From positions 1 to 64,000 of the forward strand of contig JAFXRI010000115.1 in the NCBI GenBank assembly GCA_017526445.1: DNA of 64,000 bases. The letters run 5' to 3'. Positions within the stretch are counted from its first letter, which is position 1. Each line of letters opens with the position of its first letter. The DNA comes from Ruminococcus sp. GTDB lineage: Bacteria; Bacillota; Clostridia; Oscillospirales; Ruminococcaceae. This document shows, in pieces, positions 33,372-41,252 of this stretch. The position numbers and the translations under genes are program-made. The notes beneath the pieces are model-generated. The model did not search any database. It had not been told where the DNA came from and saw only the letters and a program-made list of their open reading frames with translations.

Positions 33372-34247
33372 ATGAGTGATACCAATACGAAGAAGATGAA
33401 AAACCAGTTTCGGGGATTTTATTTCAAGGTCCAGAACAAGACTCAGACGGTGGCTGTCATTGCCGCCCAGCACTGCAGCGGAGACAGCGGCAGCAGCTCT
33501 GTACAGGTCATAACCGATACAGGCACCTATAACATCCCCTATCCTATGGAGGCCTATAAGCAGTCGCCCAAGGGCTTTCAGCTCACCCTCGGGGAGAATT
33601 ACTTCACCGAGAAAGGTATGAACCTTGACATAGACCGTGAGGGCATCCGCATTAGAGGACGTGTAAAGTTCGGACGCTTTTCAAAGCCAAAGTACGATAT
33701 TATGGGGCCCTTTGCCCTGCTGCCCTTTATGGAGTGCCGCCATACCGTTGTGAGCCTCCGCCACCGTGTGGACGGGTGGATAAATGTCAACGGGGAGGAG
33801 TTCGTCTTCTCCGGGGATACGGGCTATATCGAAGGTGACAGCGGCAGGTCCTTCCCCAGCGAGTATTCCTGGACGCAGTGCAGCTTTGACCGCGGCTCGC
33901 TGATGCTCAGCGTAGCGGATATACCTGTCGGGCCTTTGCACTTTACAGGTGTGATAGGCTTTGTGCTGCTGGACGGCACCGAATACCGGATCGGTACATA
34001 TCTCCTTGCGAAGCCGTCACAGATCAGGGACGGCGAGATCGTTATTGACCAGGGGCATACCCGCCTAACGGCCCGCCTTATCGAGAAGAATGCCCTGCCG
34101 CTGGCGGCGCCGGTGTCCGGCTCGATGGTGCGCACTATCCATGAGAGCGCTTCCTGCAAGGCTTTTTATAAGCTCTCCCGCCGGGGAAGGATACTGACGG
34201 CCTTCACTTCGGACAGGGCGTCCTTTGAGTACGAGTACGGCGAATAG
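33372..34247 (+). CDS. Tocopherol cyclase-like beta-barrel protein
   Basis: A 291-residue protein with the signatures of the tocopherol cyclase-like family found in many Firmicutes: RGFYFKVQNKTQTVAVI near residue 14, DIMGPFALLPFMECRHTVVS near 109, GYIEGDSGRSFPSEYSWTQC near 152, and a regular beta-strand pattern. It has no signal peptide. Plant homologues close the chromanol ring of vitamin E; this anaerobe is not expected to make tocopherol, so the bacterial role is probably different. AAAGGAGG lies upstream of the ATG. It is monocistronic. Confidence 0.8.
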   Translation: MSDTNTKKMKNQFRGFYFKVQNKTQTVAVIAAQHCSGDSGSSSVQVITDTGTYNIPYPMEAYKQSPKGFQLTLGENYFTEKGMNLDIDREGIRIRGRVKFGRFSKPKYDIMGPFALLPFMECRHTVVSLRHRVDGWINVNGEEFVFSGDTGYIEGDSGRSFPSEYSWTQCSFDRGSLMLSVADIPVGPLHFTGVIGFVLLDGTEYRIGTYLLAKPSQIRDGEIVIDQGHTRLTARLIEKNALPLAAPVSGSMVRTIHESASCKAFYKLSRRGRILTAFTSDRASFEYEYGE

Positions 34248-34259
34248 GCAGCGCTGTGT

Positions 34260-34943
34260 CTAAAGGGAAGGATCGGTCAGCTGCCAGGCCATCATTTCGG
34301 GGCTGAGCTCGTCATCATCGTCATGTTTCTTCTTCCTGTCACGTCTGAACCTGTCGATGCCGTTTTTCTCCCACCTGCGGAGTGCTGCCTTCCAGTCAAC
34401 CATAGGACTGCTGCCTACCATCCAGCCGTTGGATGTGTAGTGATCGCAGAAGCTGGCTGCATCCACAGAACTGTTTATCTCATAACAGTAAGCCTCTATC
34501 TCATCAAGAGTCGGCGGAACGAACCGTTTTGGTCCGTTCCTTTTTCTTTTCTCTCTCTTTGAGATACGCTTTGTTTTATTTTTTGTTTTATTTAATAAGG
34601 AGCGGTCATCAGCTGTCTGCGATCCTGACTCACAGATCTTGTCATCCTGACTGTCAGATGCTGTTATGCAGGTCCTTAATGTCCTCGTCCTTCCGTCAAA
34701 ATTTGTGACCTCTATCAGCCCCAGGCTTTTCAGCTTTCTTATGCCGTTTGTGACTGTTGATACCGAGCAGCCCATAGTCTCCGACAAGTAAGCATTGGAG
34801 GCGAAGCAGCCGTCTTCGTTGTCGAGAGCAGTGATCTGCGCCAGCAGACATTTCTCTGTCATGTTCAGCCGACCGTCCTCCCTGATCTCCCGGGGGATCC
34901 ACAGCCCGGTAAATCCCTCGGAGCAGTTCAGTTTCCTATCCAT
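34260..34943 (-). CDS. Helix-turn-helix protein of the phage/plasmid replication-organiser type
   Basis: A 227-residue protein. The N-terminal winged helix (about 10-90) has WIPREIREDGRLNMTEKCLLAQI and a recognition helix NAYLSETMGCSVSTVTNGI, as in replication initiators of conjugative and phage elements. It has a very basic middle (KNKTKRISKREKRKRNG). Its C-terminal segment (VPPTLDEIEAYC...DWKAALRRWEKN) resembles the DnaD-like tails of phage replisome organisers. The start is the ATG with AAGGGGG about 9 nt upstream. No other mobile genes are nearby. Two strong palindromes lie upstream. Confidence 0.72.
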   Translation of the reverse strand: MDRKLNCSEGFTGLWIPREIREDGRLNMTEKCLLAQITALDNEDGCFASNAYLSETMGCSVSTVTNGIRKLKSLGLIEVTNFDGRTRTLRTCITASDSQDDKICESGSQTADDRSLLNKTKNKTKRISKREKRKRNGPKRFVPPTLDEIEAYCYEINSSVDAASFCDHYTSNGWMVGSSPMVDWKAALRRWEKNGIDRFRRDRKKKHDDDDELSPEMMAWQLTDPSL

Positions 34944-34986
34944 AGCAAACATACCCCCTTCACTTATAGCCGGAAAAGGGCAGAAA

Positions 34987-35007
34987 GTTGCATATAAAAT
35001 ATGCAAC
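34987..35007. promoter_or_regulatory. Palindrome upstream of the replication-organiser-like gene
   Basis: GTTGCATAT and ATATGCAAC form perfect 9-bp arms with a 3-bp centre, in the leader/promoter region of the minus-strand gene. Probably an operator. Confidence 0.65.
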
Positions 35008-35023
35008 ACCCCATAAAGATTTA

Positions 35024-35041
35024 CGGAATGTTTACATTCCG
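35024..35041. promoter_or_regulatory. Second palindrome upstream of the same gene
   Basis: CGGAATGT-TT-ACATTCCG, perfect 8-bp arms. Different in sequence from the palindrome at 34987. Confidence 0.65.
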
Positions 35042-35100
35042 ACTGAAACAAGTACATTTTATCGGACAGTTACGACATTTTATTACTGCCCGGAATAAAA

Positions 35101-35272
35101 GGCAACACCGCACAACCCGCGGCTTGCGCCTCTGCACGTCATCTGCTTGCATATTTCCCGTCATAGCACACAAATTTTCCTTGCCGGGCGTCAGCCCGCC
35201 TGCGTCAAATTTGTGCACTCTGACGAAAAATCTGACTGCGCATCTGACGCACAGGGGTTGTGCGGTATTGCC
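35101..35272 (+). repeat. MITE-like repeat, complete copy
   Basis: 172 bp with terminal inverted repeats GGCAACACCGCACAACC and GGTTGTGCGGTATTGCC (one mismatch). The inside is also self-complementary in stages: GCACACAAATTT against AAATTTGTGCAC, and CGTCAGCCCGCC within the loop. The element can therefore fold into one long hairpin on either strand. No coding potential is conserved. No clear target-site duplication was found by eye. Confidence 0.85.
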
Positions 35273-35284
35273 CAAAAATTGTGA

Positions 35285-35313
35285 TTGACTTATCCGCCGA
35301 AAAGTAGTATAAT
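35285..35313 (+). promoter_or_regulatory. nadA promoter
   Basis: TTGACT at 35285-35290, 17-bp spacer, TATAAT at 35308-35313. The -35 box is 13 bp from the end of the MITE-like repeat. Confidence 0.8.
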
Positions 35314-35346
35314 AAAATAAATATAATTGTTTATGAGGTGAACGTT

Positions 35347-36276
35347 ATGCTGCTGGATATTATGAGTGAGATAATAAGACTCAAAAAGGAGCTGGATATA
35401 TGCGTTCTGGCTCACTGCTATCAGGGCCAGGAGATACTGGAGATCGCCGATTTCGTGGGCGACAGCTATAAGCTCTCCGCCGATGCCGCAAAGGTCAAGA
35501 ATAAGAGGATACTCTTCTGCGGAGTGCATTTTATGGCCGAGACTGCCAAGCTGCTCTCGCCGGAGAAACAAGTATTTCTTGCCAATGCTTACGCCGGATG
35601 TCCTATGGCCGAACAGCTGGAGCCGAAGCTGCTCGCCGAGATGAAAAAGAAGGCTCCCGGCAGGAAGGTCGTGGCTTATGTCAATACCACCGCCGAGCTG
35701 AAGGCTCTCAGCGACGTCTGTGTGACGAGCGCTTCTGCCGTGAAGATCGTTTCTGCTATGAAGGAGGACGATATACTCTTCATCCCCGACTGCAATCTGG
35801 GGGACTTCGTTGCCAAGGCCTGCCCGGACAAGAAGTTTACCTTCATCCGCGGGGGATGTCCCGTACACGCAGCCGTTACCGCCGAGGAGGCCCTTGAGGC
35901 CAGAGCTCTCCACCCCAGGGCAAGACTGCTGGTACACCCGGAGTGCAGCCCCGCTGTTGTGGAGATCGCAGACTATACCGGCTCGACAACGGGTATTATG
36001 AACTACGCCCGCGAGTCGGAGGATAAGGAGTTCATCATCGGCACCGAGATCAGCATAATCGAGCATTTACAGTACGACTGCCCGAACAAGCGCTTCTATC
36101 CGCTGTCCAAAAAGCTGATATGCCCGAATATGAAACTTACTACCATAAACGACGTTTACAATACTATGCGCTCCATCGCCGCCGGCGACGGCGAAGCCTG
36201 TGAGATACAGATGTCTCAGGAGCTGATGAGGGACGCAAGAAAGTGCATCGACGAGATGCTCAGGCTCGGGCAGTGA
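35347..36276 (+). CDS. nadA: Quinolinate synthase
   Basis: Condenses iminoaspartate with dihydroxyacetone phosphate to quinolinate using a [4Fe-4S] cluster. It has 309 residues. The three expected cluster cysteines are in YAGCPMAEQ, RGGCPVHAA and ICPNMKLTT. The substrate motifs AHCYQGQEILEIADFVGDSY (start of protein) and VHPECSPAVVEIADYTGST are present. GAGGTG lies upstream of the chosen ATG. nadB and nadC are not next to it, which is unusual; nadE is about 4 kb downstream. Confidence 0.94.
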   Translation: MLLDIMSEIIRLKKELDICVLAHCYQGQEILEIADFVGDSYKLSADAAKVKNKRILFCGVHFMAETAKLLSPEKQVFLANAYAGCPMAEQLEPKLLAEMKKKAPGRKVVAYVNTTAELKALSDVCVTSASAVKIVSAMKEDDILFIPDCNLGDFVAKACPDKKFTFIRGGCPVHAAVTAEEALEARALHPRARLLVHPECSPAVVEIADYTGSTTGIMNYARESEDKEFIIGTEISIIEHLQYDCPNKRFYPLSKKLICPNMKLTTINDVYNTMRSIAAGDGEACEIQMSQELMRDARKCIDEMLRLGQ

Positions 36277-36327
36277 TACCTCCCGGGCGGACGTTTTAAT
36301 ATCACACTATTGTACAGAAAGTTTATA

Positions 36328-36356
36328 TTGATTTTCGTGATGAAATCGGTTACAAT
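36328..36356 (+). promoter_or_regulatory. Promoter of the GH31 gene
   Basis: TTGATT at 36328-36333, 17-bp spacer, TACAAT at 36351-36356. Short palindromic words (GTAC-GTT-GTAC, AATAT-GAAA-ATATT) follow in the leader, but no known sugar operator is recognised. Confidence 0.6.
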
Positions 36357-36427
36357 TTATTCAAGGCAGTACGTTGTACGGTAAAATATGAAAATATTGA
36401 TCCAAGTGTGATCGGGAGGAAATGCTT

Positions 36428-38770
36428 ATGAAATTTGCTGACGGATTCTGGCTCAATCAACGCGGTTTTGAGGTAAACTACGCCACTCAGGCCTACGAGA
36501 TCAAGGAGATCGAGAACGGCTTTCTCGTTGTGGCAACACCCTTTTACGGAAGAGAAAGATACAAGCTGCTGGGCAGCGCCAATCTGGAGATAGAGTACAC
36601 CTCTACTCTCGAGAATGTTATCGGAGTAAATATCACCCACCATAAGGGATATGTTGACAAGGGGCCCCACTTCCCCCTGAACAGAGGTTCCTTCAAGCCC
36701 ACCGTTACCATAGACGATAACGAGGCTGTACTCGTTTCTGGCGATACAAAGGTAGTAGTCTCCAAACACAGCTGGCAGGTGAGCTATTACTATAAGGACA
36801 GGCTGCTGACCTCCGGCGGGTGGAGATCCACCGGCGTCATCAAGGAGAGCGCCTTCAAGCAGCAGGCAAGAATTGCCGTGCAGGCTGACGACACTTTCTG
36901 GAGCTATCCTGCGGACGAGCACAGGACCTATATCCGTGAGCAGCTGGACACCAATGTGGGAGAGTATTTCTACGGCTTCGGCGAGAAGTTCACCACCTTC
37001 ACCAAGAACGGCCAGAATGTGGAGATCTGGAACGCCGACGGCGGCACCTGCTCGGATCAGAGCTATAAGAGCGTGCCTTTCTATGTGTCTTCGAGGGGCT
37101 ACGGCATTTTCGTCAACAGCACCGATAAGGTCAGCTTCGAGGTCTGCTCGGATACTGTCTCGAAGGTCAGCTTTACGCTCCCCGGCGAGAATATGGAGTA
37201 TTTCGTGTTCGGCGGCGAGAACCTGACTGAGGTAATGAAGGGCTATACCGACCTGACCGGCAAGCCTGCGCTGCCTCCCGCATTCTCCTTCGGACTGTGG
37301 CTCACATCCTCGTTCACTACCAGCTATGACGAAGCTACTATCACCAGCTTTATCGACGGTATGGCTGAGAGAGATATACCCCTGCAGGTGTTCCATTTTG
37401 ACTGCTTCTGGATGAAAGGTCTGGAGTGGTGCAACTTCGAGTGGGATACCGAACAGTTCCCCGATCCGGAGGGACTGCTCAAACGCCTGCATCAGGACAA
37501 GGGACTGCATACCTGCGTGTGGATAAATCCCTATGTGGGACAGCGCTCGCGCCTCTTTGACGAGGGTATGGCAGGAGGATATTTCATCAAGAACAAGGAC
37601 GGCTCGGTGTTCCAGTGCGACGAGTGGCAGCCGGGTATGGCTATCGTTGACTTTACAAATCCTGCCGCCTGTGAGTGGTATGCCGGGTATCTGAGAAAGC
37701 TCTGCGAAATGGGCGTGGATACCTTCAAGACCGATTTCGGCGAGCGTATCCCTACAAGGGATGTGACCTATTTCGACGGCTCGGATCCCATCAAGATGCA
37801 TAACTACTATACCTATCTCTACAATCAGACCGTGTTCGGCGTGCTCAGGGAGTTCTACGGCGAGAACAAGGCCTGCCTGTTCGCCCGTTCGGCTACGGCC
37901 GGCGGTCAGCAGTTCCCGGTACACTGGGGCGGCGACTGCTCCGGCACCTACAACTCAATGGCTGAGGTGGTAAGAGGCTGCCTGAGCTTATGCATCTCCG
38001 GCTTCGGCTATACCTCCCACGATATGGCCGGCTTCGAGGCTACGGCTACCCCCGACATCTACAAGCGCTGGGCAGCCTTCGGACTGTTCTCCACACACTC
38101 CCGCCTGCACGGCAACCAGAGCTACCGTGTGCCCTGGCTGTTCGATGAGGAGAGCTGTGATGTGCTCCGCTTCTTCACAAATATCAAAGGCAAGCTGATG
38201 CCATATCTGTGGGCACAGGCCATAAAGACCCATACCGTGGGCGTGACTATGATGAGGGCAATGGTGATCGACTTCGCCGACGATCCCGCCTGCCTGACTC
38301 TGGACAGGCAGTATATGCTGGGAGACAATATCCTCGTGGCACCCATACTCAACGCCGAGGGCATCGCTCAGTATTATGTCCCCGCCGGCAGGTGGACGGA
38401 TATAATCACCGGCAAGGTCTTCGAGGGCGGCAAGTGGTACACCCATAAGTGCTCCTATTTTGAGATACCCGCGCTGGCAAGACCTAACAGCATCATAGCT
38501 TACGGAGATTTCACCCGCGATTTCGAGTATGACTATCTTAGCGGCACGACCTTCAGGATCTATGAGCTGGAGGACGGCAAGAGCGCATCCTGCACAGTAT
38601 ATGATACTGAGGCAAACAAGATCTTTGAGCTCACAGCTGTAAGATCCGGCAGCAGGATCGAGTGCAGCTTCAGCGGCAAGGCCGCCGGTTTCCGCATCGA
38701 GGCGGTATCCGCAGGCAAGGCTGTTGATGTTGAAGCAGCGGCTTCCGGAAAGGCCGTTATCGAACTTTAA
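36428..38770 (+). CDS. GH31 alpha-xylosidase (YicI-like)
   Basis: A 780-residue glycoside hydrolase family 31 enzyme similar to E. coli YicI, which releases alpha-xylose from xyloglucan oligosaccharides. The nucleophile Asp is in KTDFGERIPTR (D436) and the acid/base Asp in HWGGDCSGTYNSM (D503); the ~67-residue spacing matches YicI. The N-terminal beta domain starts FADGFWLNQRGFEV, and C-terminal beta domains follow from about 660. There is no signal peptide, so it is cytoplasmic. The start is the second ATG, 7 nt after GGGAGGA. It fits a plant-polysaccharide diet; no transporter is adjacent. Confidence 0.92.
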   Translation: MKFADGFWLNQRGFEVNYATQAYEIKEIENGFLVVATPFYGRERYKLLGSANLEIEYTSTLENVIGVNITHHKGYVDKGPHFPLNRGSFKPTVTIDDNEAVLVSGDTKVVVSKHSWQVSYYYKDRLLTSGGWRSTGVIKESAFKQQARIAVQADDTFWSYPADEHRTYIREQLDTNVGEYFYGFGEKFTTFTKNGQNVEIWNADGGTCSDQSYKSVPFYVSSRGYGIFVNSTDKVSFEVCSDTVSKVSFTLPGENMEYFVFGGENLTEVMKGYTDLTGKPALPPAFSFGLWLTSSFTTSYDEATITSFIDGMAERDIPLQVFHFDCFWMKGLEWCNFEWDTEQFPDPEGLLKRLHQDKGLHTCVWINPYVGQRSRLFDEGMAGGYFIKNKDGSVFQCDEWQPGMAIVDFTNPAACEWYAGYLRKLCEMGVDTFKTDFGERIPTRDVTYFDGSDPIKMHNYYTYLYNQTVFGVLREFYGENKACLFARSATAGGQQFPVHWGGDCSGTYNSMAEVVRGCLSLCISGFGYTSHDMAGFEATATPDIYKRWAAFGLFSTHSRLHGNQSYRVPWLFDEESCDVLRFFTNIKGKLMPYLWAQAIKTHTVGVTMMRAMVIDFADDPACLTLDRQYMLGDNILVAPILNAEGIAQYYVPAGRWTDIITGKVFEGGKWYTHKCSYFEIPALARPNSIIAYGDFTRDFEYDYLSGTTFRIYELEDGKSASCTVYDTEANKIFELTAVRSGSRIECSFSGKAAGFRIEAVSAGKAVDVEAAASGKAVIEL

Positions 38771-38780
38771 TAGAATAATA

Positions 38781-38820
38781 AGCCGTCCCCCGGAAATGAG
38801 GGACGGCTTTCGGCGTTTTT
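38781..38820 (+). terminator. Terminator of the GH31 gene
   Basis: AGCCGTCCC and GGGACGGCT, a perfect 9-bp stem, then TTT and a TTTTT run. Confidence 0.85.
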
Positions 38821-38898
38821 GATGCCGGTGTTTCCCGCAGACGGCTCCGCCGGGCGGCTTTCCCGCCTGACAGACATTTTGCAGAAAGGTATGAAAAT

Positions 38899-40446
38899 AT
38901 GAAATTACGCAAGCTCATTATTTCAGCTGCCGTCACACTGGCTTCGGCAGTGTGCTTCGGGGCGGTGTCGGCTCAGGCAGTCACCCTGCCGTCAGTGGAC
39001 GGGAAGTATTCAGCCACCACCGAGTCCATAAAGATAACCCTGAACTCCCAGCCCCGGGACAATGAGGAGATACTGGAGAGATATGTCTATGTGGATAACA
39101 TCGGCTATTCCTCCAAGCCGGCGAACACTACCTTCAAAAAGACCGGACTCAAACCCGGCAAGGATTACACCTTCTCATTCTCGGAGGTGTACAGGAACAA
39201 GAGCACCGGCGCTGTCAGGGCTGCCCTCAGCAAGGAGGTAAAGCTCTGCACCCAGCCGGAAACGCCTGTCATCGAGTCTATGACCGCCACCGACACCACC
39301 GTGAAGATCCAGTGGAAAAAGCAGACCGCCTCCAGCGGCTTCAAGGTATATGCCGTCAATAAGGACGGCACGCTCAAATGGCTGGCGTCCATAAGGAGCA
39401 ATGCTGCCGTGAGCTATGTCGTAAAAGGGCTCGATAACCTGACAGAGTATTCCTTCGGCGTAAAAGCCTACAAGAACTTCGGCACCGACGATTTCAAGAA
39501 CAGCGCCGCGGCTGTCGGCACAGTCAGGACTCTGAAGCACCCGGAGGCTGCTACATCCAAGGACAAGCCCGGCATCATCGAGCTGAAAAAGGACACCATG
39601 TCACTTCCCGATTCCGCCGGCAACAGCGTTATGGTCAGAGCAGGGTTCTACTCGGGATATAAGAAGAACGCAGGCACCTATGTCGTCGCCGTGGGCTACG
39701 GCGGCAAGGCCATACCCTATACCGATGCAAATATCGACGTGAAGTATGTCAATAACGAGAAGCATACGATACTCTCTACGGGCAGCATCTCCCAGTATCA
39801 GGACGGCAAGGATTACCCCAACGGCTGCGGCCCGACCTCGGCGGATATCCTGATAAACCACGAGCTGAGGATACCCAACGGCGACCCCGCCATAGGAAAG
39901 AATACTCTCATCAGTATGTACAGGAACGATGACCGGGTGAAAAAATTCTGCTTTGCGACCAATTACTGGTGTATCAGCGAAGGCACCTACAACAAGGGCG
40001 GAGTCAGCGTGATAGTTGACGACTTTGCAAAAGAGTACGGCAGGAAGGCGGTGTACTTCGACACAGGCACCATAAAAGCCGACTCAAACTATGACAGGCG
40101 AATAAAGATAATGGAGAAGATTGATTCCGAGCTCGCCAAGGGACACCGTGTGCTGGCCTGCGTGTCGCATACCTCCGACAGTTCCACCGGGCTCACCACC
40201 CACGACTACGTCACAGGCGAGTACACCCACTGCATAGTCATCACTGCCGAGACCAGCAGTACGGGCGGCTACTATTTCATTGCCGACTCGGTGTATTCCG
40301 AAGCTTATCCCTACGCAGTGAACGGCAGCAAATACTACTACGGACTGACCAAGGCCCTGAAATCCGACATAGCTAAAGCGGTAATGCGCGTCGAGGGCAT
40401 CATCCCCGATGATGAGCTGTGCAGGGGACTTGTGTTCATAAAGTAA
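38899..40446 (+). CDS. Secreted FnIII protein with C39-like peptidase domain
   Basis: A 515-residue exported protein. The signal peptide is at about 1-27. Two fibronectin type III-like domains follow (about 30-118 and 122-212; the second has TTVKIQWKKQTASSGFKVY and LTEYSFGVKAY). The C-terminal domain (about 295-515) has a papain/C39-type active-site pattern: C310 in YPNGCGPTSADIL, His in YTHCIVITAE, Asp in YFIADSVYSE. It is probably a cell-surface or secreted peptidase. It is followed 21 nt later by nadE, with which it may share a transcript. Confidence 0.82.
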   Translation: MKLRKLIISAAVTLASAVCFGAVSAQAVTLPSVDGKYSATTESIKITLNSQPRDNEEILERYVYVDNIGYSSKPANTTFKKTGLKPGKDYTFSFSEVYRNKSTGAVRAALSKEVKLCTQPETPVIESMTATDTTVKIQWKKQTASSGFKVYAVNKDGTLKWLASIRSNAAVSYVVKGLDNLTEYSFGVKAYKNFGTDDFKNSAAAVGTVRTLKHPEAATSKDKPGIIELKKDTMSLPDSAGNSVMVRAGFYSGYKKNAGTYVVAVGYGGKAIPYTDANIDVKYVNNEKHTILSTGSISQYQDGKDYPNGCGPTSADILINHELRIPNGDPAIGKNTLISMYRNDDRVKKFCFATNYWCISEGTYNKGGVSVIVDDFAKEYGRKAVYFDTGTIKADSNYDRRIKIMEKIDSELAKGHRVLACVSHTSDSSTGLTTHDYVTGEYTHCIVITAETSSTGGYYFIADSVYSEAYPYAVNGSKYYYGLTKALKSDIAKAVMRVEGIIPDDELCRGLVFIK

Positions 40447-40467
40447 ACTTTCAGGGAGGAAACGTAT

Positions 40468-41220
40468 ATGTACAGATTTGATGCAAAGAAAACGGCACAG
40501 GATGTCGTTGACTGGGTGAGAGAGCAGTTCGCAGCCACAGCTTCGCCGGATACAAAGGCTGTCGTCGGTATCTCCGGCGGCAAGGACAGCTCGGTCGCTG
40601 CGGCAGTATGCGTAAAGGCCCTCGGCGCTGACAGAGTCGTAGGCGTGCTGATGCCCCAGGGCGAGCAGGCGGATATAGACTTCGCCAGACTGCTCGTAAG
40701 TCATCTCGGTATAAAGAGCTATGAGATAAACGTCGGCAAAGCCGTGGCTGAGGTCATAGATGCCGTGGGGGGAGCCGTTGAGCTTAACGCTCAGGCGAGG
40801 ATAAATACTCCCGCACGCGTCAGGATGACCACCCTCTATGCCGTGGCCGCCTGCGTGGGAGGAAGAGTCATCAACACCTGCAACGCCTCGGAGGACTATG
40901 TGGGGTATTCCACCAAGTACGGCGACGCCGCCGGCGACCTTTCCCCTCTCTCCGACCTGACGGTGACGGAGGTCATCGCAATAGGCGACGAGCTGGGGCT
41001 CCCGCGGGAGCTTACTCATAAGGTGCCGATAGACGGCCTCTGCGGCAAGACCGATGAGGAGAACCTGGGCTTCACCTACGCGAAGCTGGATCAGTATATC
41101 CGCGGTGAGATTACCCTCAGCGATGAGCCTGAGCTCAAAGACCGCATCGAGCGCCTGCACAGGGCAAACCTGCACAAGCTCAGACTGATGCCCAAGTTTG
41201 AATACAAGCCTGAGAACTGA
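40468..41220 (+). CDS. nadE: NH3-dependent NAD+ synthetase
   Basis: Amidates deamido-NAD to NAD using ammonia and ATP, 250 residues. The PP-loop SGGKDSSVAA is near 35-44. GGRVINTCNASEDYVGYSTKYGD near 130 and ELTHKVPIDGLCGKTDEE near 180 are typical substrate-loop regions. It has no glutaminase domain, so it needs free ammonia. CAGGGAGGA precedes the ATG. With nadA in the window it marks two separate NAD steps. Confidence 0.94.
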   Translation: MYRFDAKKTAQDVVDWVREQFAATASPDTKAVVGISGGKDSSVAAAVCVKALGADRVVGVLMPQGEQADIDFARLLVSHLGIKSYEINVGKAVAEVIDAVGGAVELNAQARINTPARVRMTTLYAVAACVGGRVINTCNASEDYVGYSTKYGDAAGDLSPLSDLTVTEVIAIGDELGLPRELTHKVPIDGLCGKTDEENLGFTYAKLDQYIRGEITLSDEPELKDRIERLHRANLHKLRLMPKFEYKPEN

Positions 41221-41252
41221 ATGAAGAAAAATATAGGCAATAAGGAATGAAC

